Below, in pieces: positions 10,786-18,683 of a stretch of DNA of 64,000 bases (its first letter is position 1; every line of letters starts with the position of its first letter). The position numbers and the translations under genes are program-made. The notes below the pieces were generated by a model. It had not been told where the DNA came from. It made no database searches and worked only from the letters and a program-made list of their open reading frames with translations. The stretch is taken from assembly GCF_000702505.1 (NCBI RefSeq), contig NZ_JNIM01000001.1, forward strand, positions 1,116,001 through 1,180,000, read 5' to 3'. The stretch comes from Thermogemmatispora carboxidivorans. Its GTDB lineage: Bacteria; Chloroflexota; Ktedonobacteria; Ktedonobacterales; Ktedonobacteraceae.

Positions 10786-11280
10786 ATGGAGCAATTATCA
10801 AATCTGGTTATTTCGGATCATGAACTTGAGGCTATCCGGGCAACACTGAGCAAGTTGTTGCACGATACCAGCGCGTCCACGGTGATGTTGCTCGATAAGA
10901 GCGGCCAGGTGATCTCTAACTTCGGCAATGGGGTGCGCCGCAACGTGACTTCCCTGGGCGCCTTGCTGGCTGGCGCGTTCTCGTCCTCTCGCCAGGTGGC
11001 CGAACTCCTTGGCGAAAAGGATTTCCGGACAATCTTCCAGCAGGGCATGCACGAAAATATCTATACGACCCTGGTCGAAGAACAGTGGCTGCTGGTCATC
11101 GTCTTCGATAAACTGACCCATATCGGCCTGGTCAAGGTCTTGTCTAAAAAAGCTACCGATGAGTTGGTGCGCGTGCTCGCGCGCGTCAAGGCCGATACGT
11201 CTCGTCGAAAGACGTCCGTGATTAATGTGGAGTTCCGTTCCTCTGTCGAGGATACGATCGATTTGCTTTTCCGCGATTAG
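10786..11280 (+). CDS. Roadblock/LC7-domain protein, MglB-like
   Basis: This 164-residue protein has a roadblock domain (STVMLLDKSGQVISNFGNG at about residues 26-44, then LVIVFDKLTHIGLVKV). It precedes the MglA-like GTPase by 27 bp and is the better candidate for its dedicated partner: in Myxococcus and Thermus, MglB dimers stimulate MglA GTP hydrolysis. I choose ATG 10786 because GGAGG lies upstream and the alternative at 10732 adds residues unlike the family. The C-terminal 30 residues form a predicted helix. Partnership with the GTPase is inferred from adjacency. Confidence 0.85.
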   Translation: MEQLSNLVISDHELEAIRATLSKLLHDTSASTVMLLDKSGQVISNFGNGVRRNVTSLGALLAGAFSSSRQVAELLGEKDFRTIFQQGMHENIYTTLVEEQWLLVIVFDKLTHIGLVKVLSKKATDELVRVLARVKADTSRRKTSVINVEFRSSVEDTIDLLFRD

Positions 11281-11307
11281 GGCCTGCTTCCGAGGTAACT
11301 GGTTTCT

Positions 11308-11883
11308 ATGGCTCTTATCAATATCGCTACTCACGAGATCCATTGCAAAATTGTCTACTACGGCATTGGATATTGTGGGAAGACTACCAATCTGCAGTAC
11401 GTGTATAAGAGCATTAATCCCGCTATCCGCGGTGAGATGCTCTCTATCGCGACTGAGACCGAGCGCACGCTCTTTTTCGATTTCCTCCCCCTCGACCTCG
11501 GTACTGTGCATGGTTTCCGCACTCGCTTCCATCTATATACGGTGCCCGGGCAGATTCTCTATGAGCGTACTCGTCTGGCTGTCCTCAATGGCGCCGATGG
11601 AATCGTCTTTGTGGTCGATTCTCAGGCGGAAAAGTTTGAGGAGAATGTCCAGAGCATCGCTGAGCTGGAGATGTATATGCGTCGCCTCGGCAAGGATCTC
11701 GGCCATTTCCCTTTCGTGATGCAGTGGAATAAGCGTGATCTCCCCTCGGCTTTGCCTGTCCATGTGCTTGATCGCTACCTGAATCGCCGGCGGGTGCCTG
11801 CCTTCGAGGCGGTGGCTTCTAGTGGCGTTGGGGTCTTTGCGACCCTGCGTGCTATTAGTAAGAGTGTGATCGCCCAGCTCTAG
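11308..11883 (+). CDS. MglA-like small Ras-type GTPase
   Basis: This 191-residue GTPase has P-loop GIGYCGKT at residues 19-26, the switch-II region TVPGQ at 78-82, and guanine-specificity motif NKRDLP at 141-146. The profile matches bacterial MglA, a molecular switch that controls polarity, gliding or type IV pili in other bacteria. PGQ replaces the Ras DxxGQ, as in known MglA proteins. It sits 27 bp after an MglB-like gene. The output in this lineage is unknown; possible processes include hyphal growth, polarity or secretion control. Confidence 0.9.
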   Translation: MALINIATHEIHCKIVYYGIGYCGKTTNLQYVYKSINPAIRGEMLSIATETERTLFFDFLPLDLGTVHGFRTRFHLYTVPGQILYERTRLAVLNGADGIVFVVDSQAEKFEENVQSIAELEMYMRRLGKDLGHFPFVMQWNKRDLPSALPVHVLDRYLNRRRVPAFEAVASSGVGVFATLRAISKSVIAQL

Positions 11884-12249
11884 CTCTGCTTGACTGGGCG
11901 GCTGGCTTCTCTTTCTTGCCTGGCCTGGCTGCAGCACATTGGCTGCCGGGTGCTAAGGTTGTGACGGTAGGGGTGGGTGGAGTGGGATGAGGTGAGTGGC
12001 TTCAGGCGCAGCTCCTCGGTCAAGCGCGGGTGTGCAGTCCCCTGATGCGCCAGCGTATGCCTCTGGTCTGCCTGTTCTGGCAAGTGGCGTCTGCCCTGCC
12101 TGCTGCCCTGCTATCCGATGACAAAATCTATCCCGCGCTGGTGGTGCGGCCCTGGCTGAGGCGCTGGCCCTACAAAGACGGGACTCGTGCTTCTCTTGTC
12201 GCCAGCGCTCGCGTCGGTGGATCGCTCCCATTGCAGCCTTAGCCCTGGT
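11884..12249. other. Intergenic region without recognised features
   Basis: The 366 bp between two convergent genes (mglA-like and the EamA transporter) contain no convincing gene, RNA or intrinsic terminator. Short open frames on both strands look like chance. Confidence 0.4.
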
Positions 12250-13188
12250 TCAGAGCAAGACACTCATAATCCCGATCAGGGTCACAAGCACGCCGATGAT
12301 GGCTGTCAACGAGGGGATCTCATGCAGCCAGAGAATGCCGAGCAAAATGCCGCCAGTCACCTCCTGCGTGGCAATCAGATTGGCATACGTCGCATGCAGC
12401 GTCCGTAGCGAGGCGTTGTAGAGCGTGTGCCCCAAACCGAGGGGCAGAACCCCCAAAGCGATCACCGCTCCCAGGGCTGGTAGTGGATAAGCATGGCGGA
12501 AGGCAAAGTAGAGCGTGAGCGGCAGCAGCCAAAGCGCTGCCAGGCCATAGACATAGAAGGTATAGCGAAAGAGCGGATGACGATCCCGTTCGCCGCGCCC
12601 GGCGATCGAATAGATCCCATAGCAGATGGCTGAGAGGAGCGCCAGGCCATCCCCCAGGAGCATGCAGTGGCCTTCTTGAGGCTGGCAAGCGGTATAGTGC
12701 GGCTCAAAACCAGCCATGAAGGCCACGCCGATTACTGCCACCGCAATGCCGATATACTTGCGGAATGGCAGTGCCTCGCGCAGCACCAGGGCAGAGAAGA
12801 GCGCCACGAAGATAGGCGAGGTATAGACGATGGCCAGAGAGTGAGCAATCGTGGTAAAGCTCAGCGAGGCGATGTAAAAAATAAAGTGCAGAGCTGTTAC
12901 CAGCCCGTAGAGCAGGAAGCGCGGAAACTCTCGCAGCCTCAACAATAGCGGCTGACGTGTCACCAAGCCCAGTAGCAACACGAGCAGGGCAGCAATCCCC
13001 AGGCGCCAGAAGGCGATTTCAACCGAAGTAAAAGGGGCGGCAAGACGAATAAAGACGGGACTCGTTGAGAAAAAGAAAACCGCCAGACAGGCATAGAGTA
13101 GACCCTGCCAGGAGCGGTGTTTCGGGTCGACGTCAGTGGAGACAGTAGCGTCGGTATCAATCTCTTGGGAGGAATGGGACTGCATCAT
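12250..13188 (-). CDS. EamA-family (DMT superfamily) transporter
   Basis: This 312-residue membrane protein has about ten hydrophobic segments arranged as two EamA repeats, typical of drug/metabolite transporters. Family-like strings include the first helices with FFFSTSPVFIRLAAPF and the mid-protein AVIGVAFMAGF. It probably exports a small metabolite or drug; the substrate is not predictable. Two adjacent ATGs (13188 and 13185) follow AGGAGGAG, and the second has the more usual spacing. It stands alone with 300-bp gaps on each side. Confidence 0.88.
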   Translation of the reverse strand: MMQSHSSQEIDTDATVSTDVDPKHRSWQGLLYACLAVFFFSTSPVFIRLAAPFTSVEIAFWRLGIAALLVLLLGLVTRQPLLLRLREFPRFLLYGLVTALHFIFYIASLSFTTIAHSLAIVYTSPIFVALFSALVLREALPFRKYIGIAVAVIGVAFMAGFEPHYTACQPQEGHCMLLGDGLALLSAICYGIYSIAGRGERDRHPLFRYTFYVYGLAALWLLPLTLYFAFRHAYPLPALGAVIALGVLPLGLGHTLYNASLRTLHATYANLIATQEVTGGILLGILWLHEIPSLTAIIGVLVTLIGIMSVLL

Positions 13189-13515
13189 GCTCCTCCTAGC
13201 GTGGTCTACACCCGATCAGTCAGGCAGCGTGGAATGAGCGGGATCTTCCACGAGGCTGGACGAGCGGGTGAATGAGGACAGACGATCAGGCCAGCTGCAG
13301 ACATGCAGACAGCCCAGACTGCTTGCCATCAGTTTAGAGTTTGTTGGCTGCCTATCAGCTGTCTGGCGCCCACCAGGCGCTCTGGCCCTGCTTTCGGACT
13401 AAGCTGAGCGAGGTCTGGCAGGGCTAGAACGGCTCGACCCTCTGCCAGCGCTCGCTCATGCGCTGTCAGTACCCTGAGCATGCAGCGCCGCTGACTCTAA
13501 CCGTGCCCTGAGAAG
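13189..13515. other. Intergenic region without recognised features
   Basis: The 327 bp between the EamA transporter and the HAD gene, both on the minus strand, show no clear gene, RNA or repeat. Promoter elements for the EamA gene are expected here but none stands out. Confidence 0.35.
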
Positions 13516-13977
13516 CTAGGGACGGAGGGTTGCAATCAGGCGCTTTGGATAAAAAAGGAGGTCGATCCCATCAATGGGGTTGCGCACCAGCACATCGGCG
13601 GCTTGCAAAGCCTCGCGCGCCACCCCCTCGGGCCCCAAAACTGCCACCCCGATGGCCGCCCGACGCAGCATCCCTGCATCGTTGACACCATTGCCGAAGG
13701 CGATCACATTGGCCGGACCTAGCTCCTCAACATAGCGAGCCTTCTCCTCGCCTGTATCGATCACATGCAGCGGCAGACCCAGGCTGTGCTCCAGGGCAGC
13801 GACCTGGCCATGCGTCGCCGCTGTGAGGAGATGGATAGAGAGAAAGCTGGCCAGACGCTTCAAGCGGCTCACAACCTCGGGCCAGGGCTTTCCATCAAAG
13901 GCCAACGTACCGTTGATGTCAAAGACAGCATGCTTCAGTTCAATGGTCTCTCTTTGTGGAATCTCAATCCTGATCAT
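13516..13977 (-). CDS. HAD-family protein, soluble P-type ATPase-like (COG4087 type)
   Basis: This 153-residue protein shows HAD motif I as FDINGTL at about residues 19-25, with Asn at the position of the second aspartate. Motif IV is GNGVNDAGML, followed by IGVAVLGPEGVAREALQAADVLV. This pattern is the small soluble 'P-type ATPase' group, equivalent to an isolated phosphorylation domain without membrane helices. Activity is unknown; a phosphatase role is possible. ATG 13977 is preferred over TTG 13986, since the family usually begins with a short Ile-rich strand. The ribosome binding site is weak. Confidence 0.82.
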   Translation of the reverse strand: MIRIEIPQRETIELKHAVFDINGTLAFDGKPWPEVVSRLKRLASFLSIHLLTAATHGQVAALEHSLGLPLHVIDTGEEKARYVEELGPANVIAFGNGVNDAGMLRRAAIGVAVLGPEGVAREALQAADVLVRNPIDGIDLLFYPKRLIATLRP

Positions 13978-14305
13978 CTCTATCAACTGATAAGCATCAT
14001 AGCGCTCAGAGCATGAGAAGGCTGGCCGCTACTAGATTGGTCGCCCTCAGCTCAGCTCAGCTCAGCTCAGCGAAGCACCAAAGCGGCAGGGCAAAAGCTG
14101 GAGCGGCAGCCGGCTCCTATAGCCATCCGGTTGAACAGGCGAGGCGGGAAAGAGGGAGTCAGCCCGGCGACCACGGCGGCCATCGATGCCAGCGCCCCTG
14201 TCTGACTGCCCAATGGACGAGCAAAGCTGACAGTCCTTCTTGCCCAGGCAGATAGGAAAGCAAACCGACAGACAGGCGCATTTGCATCTCGCAGCCACTC
14301 CAGGC
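13978..14305. other. Intergenic region with (CTCAG)5
   Basis: This 328-bp gap between the HAD and DUF402 genes contains five tandem CTCAG units at 14046-14070. I find nothing else assignable. Confidence 0.45.
14046..14070 (+). repeat. Pentanucleotide repeat (CTCAG)5
   Basis: Five perfect CTCAG units lie upstream of the HAD gene, on its promoter side. The unit length is not a multiple of three and the tract is intergenic, so copy-number change could alter expression. Confidence 0.9.
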
Positions 14306-14773
14306 TTATGGCCCTATCTCGGCAAATGGCCCTTCACGGCGGGCGACCATCTCCAGCAGTGCTTGCAAGCCCTCCCGAGCACCGTGACGCTGGGCCGCGC
14401 TCAAATCCGCCGCTGCCTGAAACTCATCCTCATCCAGCACCCGCGCTCTTCCCTGGCTGTCAACCCAGACGTCGAGCAAAAGATCAACCTGCTCAATACG
14501 GTCATCGTAAATCACTGCGGGCTCGGCAATGTTGCAATACCAACCCTTGCGCTCACCATCCTTCCCTGCAATCGCGAAGATGTTGAACCAGCGATCAGTA
14601 TAATAATACTCCGTAAAACAGTCTCCCGTTTCGAAGCGCGTATAGCCAAGATCGCGATCGGGCCACGTCCAGAAGGCACGGATGATGCAGGTACGCGAGG
14701 TAGCGACGAGCACTTCACCCTGATAGGAGAAGAGGGCCTCACCTTGCGGATTTTTCTTAATAACGGTGATCAT
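14306..14773 (-). CDS. DUF402-family protein
   Basis: This protein of 155 residues matches the DUF402 pattern: an N-terminal beta region, then RWFNIFAI, KGWYCNIAEP, VDLLLDVWV and VLDEDEF in order. Members are found in RNA-related contexts (FAU-1 in archaea; nucleoside-diphosphate phosphatase activity in some relatives), and the acidic LDEDEF string is thought to bind metal. I choose ATG 14773, with GGGGAG about 9 nt upstream; a GTG at 14815 would add 14 residues outside the family. The substrate here is unknown. Confidence 0.85.
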   Translation of the reverse strand: MITVIKKNPQGEALFSYQGEVLVATSRTCIIRAFWTWPDRDLGYTRFETGDCFTEYYYTDRWFNIFAIAGKDGERKGWYCNIAEPAVIYDDRIEQVDLLLDVWVDSQGRARVLDEDEFQAAADLSAAQRHGAREGLQALLEMVARREGPFAEIGP

Positions 14774-14996
14774 CTGATGCGCTCCCCGTGGCAATCCCAG
14801 ACGGGGCCGGACCACTGCCTGCGTGACTCATCCATCCTGGGAGAAGGGTAGCAGCAAGAGCCTGCCTTGTCAAGTGGCGAGAGCCAGACGCGAAAGCTGT
14901 TCACGAGAGAAAAATGGCATTTGAATAGTAAAAATATGCTATTATCTTAAAATAAGTTTATATATAATAAAGATATCTTATATTGATAAGAGAAGC

Positions 14997-15025
14997 AGAG
15001 CGCCAAATCAGAAGATTGGCGCTCT
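14997..15025 (+). other. Perfect 10-bp hairpin upstream of SerRS-like gene
   Basis: AGAGCGCCAA (14997-15006) pairs with TTGGCGCTCT (15016-15025) across a 9-nt loop. No T run follows on either strand, so it may be an operator or insulator rather than a terminator. Confidence 0.6.
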
Positions 15026-15069
15026 TATCCAGATCAGGAAGTAGGCATTCAGCTTCCATCTGAACCGTT

Positions 15070-15097
15070 TTGCTCTACTCGCTTGCTATGCTATACT
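15070..15097 (+). promoter_or_regulatory. Candidate promoter giving a leaderless mRNA
   Basis: -35-like TTGCTC (15070-15075), a 16-nt spacer, and -10 TATACT (15092-15097) lie only 8 nt before ATG 15106. Transcription would begin at or within 1-3 nt of the start codon. No Shine-Dalgarno is present. Confidence 0.5.
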
Positions 15098-15105
15098 GAC
15101 AGCGT

Positions 15106-16374
15106 ATGCTAAGTCTTGATTTACTGCGTCAGCAACCCGAGCGAGTACGGAAAGGGCTGCAGAAACGCCAGGTCAGTGTAGCGCTCGAAGAGATCTTGCG
15201 TCTGGCCGAGCAGCGCGATGGCCTTGCCAGGCGCTGTGAAGGGCTCCACGGGTCGCTCAAGAATCTGCGTGAGCAATGGCGGGCCGCTGCTGCCAGTCGG
15301 CGCGCCGGGCTTGAGCAGCAGATTGCGTGCCTTGAAGAGGAGATCCGCGCGCTGGAGTTGCAGATCGCTGACCTTGAGACGCATCTGCGCCTGTCGCTCT
15401 TACCGTTGCCCAATCTGCCCCATCCTGATGTGCCCAGTGGCTTTCTGCGTTCGGCTAATCGCGAGCTGCGCCGTTGGGGCGTCCCAATGAGCTTCTACTT
15501 CTCTCCCCGCTCGTACCGCGAGCTGGGCGGCGGGCTGGGTCTCATCGACAGCGCCGCCGGCAGCCGTCTGAGCGGCAGTCAGTTTATGGTCATCAGCGGG
15601 CCGGGGGCCAGGCTGCTGCGGGCGCTGGTGACCTTTGCCCTTGATTTCTTCACCCACGAATGGGACTACAGGGAGGTCCAGCTCCCTCTCCTGATGAAGT
15701 ATGGCGCCCTGCTGGCCGCCGGGCAGTTTCCTCCTCTGGAGTCCCAGAGCTATAGCTGTCAGGCTGATGAACTCTATCTTAACCCCGGGGGAGCAACGTC
15801 CCTGATAAATCTCTACAGTAATACGGTCCTCACTGCCGAGAGCCTGCCCTTGCGTCTGGTGACCTGGACGCCGGTCTTTCACCGCGATGGGGGCTCGCCC
15901 TCATTGCCTCCCAGTGCAGCGCGCCTGCCCTGGCACCAGCTCAGCGAGGTGCAACTGCTCTTGTTGGTGGCCCCGCAGGAGTCATACACAGTCTTGCAAA
16001 CACTGTTGTTACAAATCGAAACACTGTTGCAGCGTCTGGAGCTGGCCTATCGGGTTGTCATGCTCTGTAGCGGCCAATTGCCCTTTGCCTCAGCAATGAC
16101 CCTGACGGTCGAGGCCTGGCTACCGGCCCAGCGCCGCTTTCTCCCCCTGGCCTCTGTCAGCAATTATGAAAGCTTTCAGACGCGCCGTGCCAATATCCTC
16201 TATCGGGCCGCCGGCGGCCAGATGGACTATCCTCACAGCCTGGGTGCCTGTGCCCTGAGCATTGAGCAGACAGTGGCCGCCATTCTGGAGGTCTACCAGC
16301 AGGCCGATGGCAGCGTGGTGGTGCCGAAAATGCTCCGCCCCATGATGGGCCTCTCCTTGCTTACCCCCCAGTGA
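15106..16374 (+). CDS. Seryl-tRNA synthetase paralogue lacking catalytic residues
   Basis: The 422 residues align along the whole SerRS fold: N-terminal start MLSLDLLRQQPE, a helical coiled-coil arm at about 27-97, the PNLPHPDVPSG linker, and a class II core. Yet the functional motifs are changed. The serine-specificity TxE site is GGA (228-230). The motif 2 FRxE is FHRD (258-261). The conserved EISSCSN region reads PLASVSN (347-353), losing Glu. The motif 3 arginine is Gln388 (ALSIEQTV). Serylation is therefore unlikely. The retained arm could still bind tRNA-Ser, and a tRNA-Ser(UGA) gene lies 153 bp downstream. A true serS presumably lies elsewhere. The gene appears leaderless. Confidence 0.85.
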   Translation: MLSLDLLRQQPERVRKGLQKRQVSVALEEILRLAEQRDGLARRCEGLHGSLKNLREQWRAAAASRRAGLEQQIACLEEEIRALELQIADLETHLRLSLLPLPNLPHPDVPSGFLRSANRELRRWGVPMSFYFSPRSYRELGGGLGLIDSAAGSRLSGSQFMVISGPGARLLRALVTFALDFFTHEWDYREVQLPLLMKYGALLAAGQFPPLESQSYSCQADELYLNPGGATSLINLYSNTVLTAESLPLRLVTWTPVFHRDGGSPSLPPSAARLPWHQLSEVQLLLLVAPQESYTVLQTLLLQIETLLQRLELAYRVVMLCSGQLPFASAMTLTVEAWLPAQRRFLPLASVSNYESFQTRRANILYRAAGGQMDYPHSLGACALSIEQTVAAILEVYQQADGSVVVPKMLRPMMGLSLLTPQ

Positions 16375-16527
16375 ACGCGATTCTAACAAATGTTTGTTCT
16401 CGCCATGACAAAGTGTCCACGATGTTAGCAGTCCTTGTTGTGCAATGCATGAGACAATGACCCAAATGGTATGCTCGCAGTGCCCCGAACCTTCCAAATT
16501 GAAACCGGTTGTGGTAAACTATCTAGC

Positions 16528-16611
16528 GGAGGGGTGGCAGAGCGGTCGAATGCAGCCGTCTTGAAAACGGCCGGGCGATGAGCCCCGGGGGTTCGAATCC
16601 CCCCCCCTCCG
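16528..16611 (+). tRNA. tRNA-Ser (anticodon UGA)
   Basis: The acceptor arm GGAGGGG/CCCCTCC, a long variable arm typical of class II tRNAs, T-loop TTCGAAT and anticodon loop CTTGAAA with TGA identify tRNA-Ser reading UCA and wobble codons. CCA is not encoded. It follows the SerRS-like gene on the same strand. Confidence 0.95.
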
Positions 16612-16916
16612 CCCTGCGTTGATAGATCAGCGGCTGGCCTGTCTCCATAGCCCGGGGGGTGCTGTGGGAACAGCGCGATTTTGTCTTTGGGCGGCTGGGC
16701 CTCGTGGATGGAGAAGGTCATGCTCACGCTGTCGAACAAGGTCGTTTGACGCCAACGCTGCTCAACGTTGTTGAATTTGACTCGGGTCGTATTCTGTTTG
16801 TAGATATTGCTGATGTCTCTCACGCATGCTGTGCTTGCTGGAGACGAGAAGCGCATGTACACGCGCGCACGCACGCATACGCGCAGCAGGGGCATTGCGA
16901 CAGGCGGTGAATTACT
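16612..16916. other. Intergenic region after tRNA-Ser
   Basis: The 305 bp contain the candidate terminator at 16659-16688 and, near 16855-16890, an alternating purine-pyrimidine tract rich in ACGC units. I see no gene. The promoter of the DUF4388 gene should lie here but is not obvious. Confidence 0.4.
16659..16688 (+). terminator. Candidate intrinsic terminator of tRNA-Ser
   Basis: A 7-bp stem (GTGCTGT/ACAGCGC, one G-T pair) with a GGGA loop is followed by GATTTTGTCTTT. Confidence 0.55.
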
Positions 16917-18518
16917 GTGTCTACGGTGAGTTTTGCGACGACGTTAGATCGGGTCAATCTGGCTGATCTCTTGCGGCGCCTGGAGTCCCATGAGAAGAGC
17001 GGCATGCTGGTGGTCAAGCAGGGGGCTCTCTGGGTGGAACTCTACTTCAGTCAGGGACGCCTGCTCTGTATTGGCCCAGTGCGTGCTCAGCTGACGCTGG
17101 GCGATCGCCTGGTGCAGGCTGGTGTAATCTCCCAGGCCGCTCTATCCCAGGCGATGGCGGTTCTGCGGGAACGTGGTGAGGAGCCTGGCGAGACTCGCAT
17201 GGCTCTGATCCTGATGGAGCTGGGCTATGCTACGCGCGAGCAATTGCGTGCCTGGGCCGCGCGCGAGGCCTCGCGTGTGCTGGAGGTCCTCCTCTCGTGG
17301 CGCTCTGGTGAGGTGTATTTCGAAGAGGGGCGTACGCCTCCTCCGTCGCGCTTGCTGGTCTCTCTCTCCCCTTCTGCTCTCCTGCCCGCTTTGCCTGCTC
17401 ATCAGCCCGCTCCAGCATCGACGTCGCAGCTTACCCAGAACCAGGGGCCGTCTTCTCTGGCCAGTCCCGCACCCGGGCCGACTCCTGCTCATTCCGGCTC
17501 GCTGCCTTCTTCTCAGCTACCCTACGAGCAGCCATTGTTGTCGCAACCTCTCCCCCCTCTGTCGCCGCAACCAGTGGCTCAGGGGCAGGTTCCACAGGCA
17601 CAGGTGCAGCTCTCCCAGCAGCTTTCCCCTACTTCCCAGCCGCGCGTAACGCAGGCGCTGCCGGAAACAGGGGCTGCTCCTCAGCGCCAGGAGCGTGGTC
17701 GCCTTGATCTGAGCTCGCTCTTTGATCCAGATGCCTTGGCCCGCCTCTCGGCGGTGGCTTCTGCCGCTCCCTCTTCCTCTGGCTCATCGCTCAGCGCGGC
17801 GGAAACGGCCTCCGCTCAACGGCAGCCTTCTGCTCCTCAGCAGGCGGCTTCGACCAGCGGTGCGCTGGCTAACCTGCCCGCTCCTCGCCCAATTACGACG
17901 CCCTACATGCCGCGGCGCCTCGATGCTTCTTTTATCCATCCCGAGGCCAGGCTGACGCCGCCTGATCTGCAGGCTCTACGTTCCGGCAGCGTCGAGATCC
18001 CGCTCACTCCTGATGAGTGGCGCGTCTTTGGGTGTATCAATGGAGAGGCGACGCCGCTCCAGATTGCTCAGCAGCTGGGGATGCCGCTGGAGCAGGTCTA
18101 CGTGGTGATTGGGGAGTTGATGGCGCTGGGCCTGATCCAACATCCTTACCACATGCAGCCGCAATACCCTGTTCAGGAGTTTTCGCCTGCCGCTCTGCCT
18201 CCAATGGCTGACCCCTCGGCCCCACCTTCGCCAATGTCAAGCTCGCCAGCCTGGATGCCTGCCCAGCCCCAAGCGTGGTCAGCTCCACCTCAGACCCCCC
18301 AGGTCACGGGTGCGCTCGCGCCCGCTGCTTCCTCGGTCCCGCAGTCACCGATCTATGTGGAGACCGAATCGCAATGGGGGAACGGTGGCAATGGCGCCCG
18401 CTTCATCGTGGGTCGTGGCTGGGGCGTCCAGCCAACGCGACCGCTCTCGCCCAGCAGTTCCACCCAGCCCCCGTATTCTGCCTCCGTGCCCGTTGGGGGC
18501 TCCCAGCTGGGCAGATAG
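16917..18518 (+). CDS. DUF4388 (PatA-like N-terminal) domain protein with C-terminal winged helix-like region
   Basis: The N-terminal ~90 residues (TLDRVNLADLLRRLESHEKSG, then LYFSQGRLLCI) match DUF4388, a domain found fused to response regulators and other signalling modules. A long Pro/Gln/Ser/Ala-rich linker spans about residues 140-340. A helical domain near 360-405 (LTPDEWRVFGCINGEATPLQ) resembles winged-helix repeats seen with DUF4388, followed by another low-complexity tail. The 533-residue frame starts at GTG 16917 with only a weak ribosome site. The role is unknown; a regulatory scaffold is likely. The AAA+ regulator follows on the same strand 165 bp later. Confidence 0.75.
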   Translation: MSTVSFATTLDRVNLADLLRRLESHEKSGMLVVKQGALWVELYFSQGRLLCIGPVRAQLTLGDRLVQAGVISQAALSQAMAVLRERGEEPGETRMALILMELGYATREQLRAWAAREASRVLEVLLSWRSGEVYFEEGRTPPPSRLLVSLSPSALLPALPAHQPAPASTSQLTQNQGPSSLASPAPGPTPAHSGSLPSSQLPYEQPLLSQPLPPLSPQPVAQGQVPQAQVQLSQQLSPTSQPRVTQALPETGAAPQRQERGRLDLSSLFDPDALARLSAVASAAPSSSGSSLSAAETASAQRQPSAPQQAASTSGALANLPAPRPITTPYMPRRLDASFIHPEARLTPPDLQALRSGSVEIPLTPDEWRVFGCINGEATPLQIAQQLGMPLEQVYVVIGELMALGLIQHPYHMQPQYPVQEFSPAALPPMADPSAPPSPMSSSPAWMPAQPQAWSAPPQTPQVTGALAPAASSVPQSPIYVETESQWGNGGNGARFIVGRGWGVQPTRPLSPSSSTQPPYSASVPVGGSQLGR

Positions 18519-18683
18519 CCGGAGGACCGATAGACATCGTGGGGGAATAGGGCCGCTGTTGGCAGCGGAGCCGTGCCAGTAGTGAGACTGTCTGGCCGGG
18601 TGGCCGCTGCCCTGGGCTGGCTCCCGAGCAGGCTGGAGTTGCGACCTCCTATTGGACCGAACTGGAATGGAAGGGTGGGGACG

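Larger units (their letters stand above)
14774..15105. other. Intergenic region with AT-rich island and hairpin
   Basis: This 332-bp divergent gap holds a strongly AT-rich stretch (about 14920-14990) in otherwise GC-rich DNA, a perfect 10-bp hairpin at 14997-15025, and the candidate promoter of the SerRS-like gene. Confidence 0.6.
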
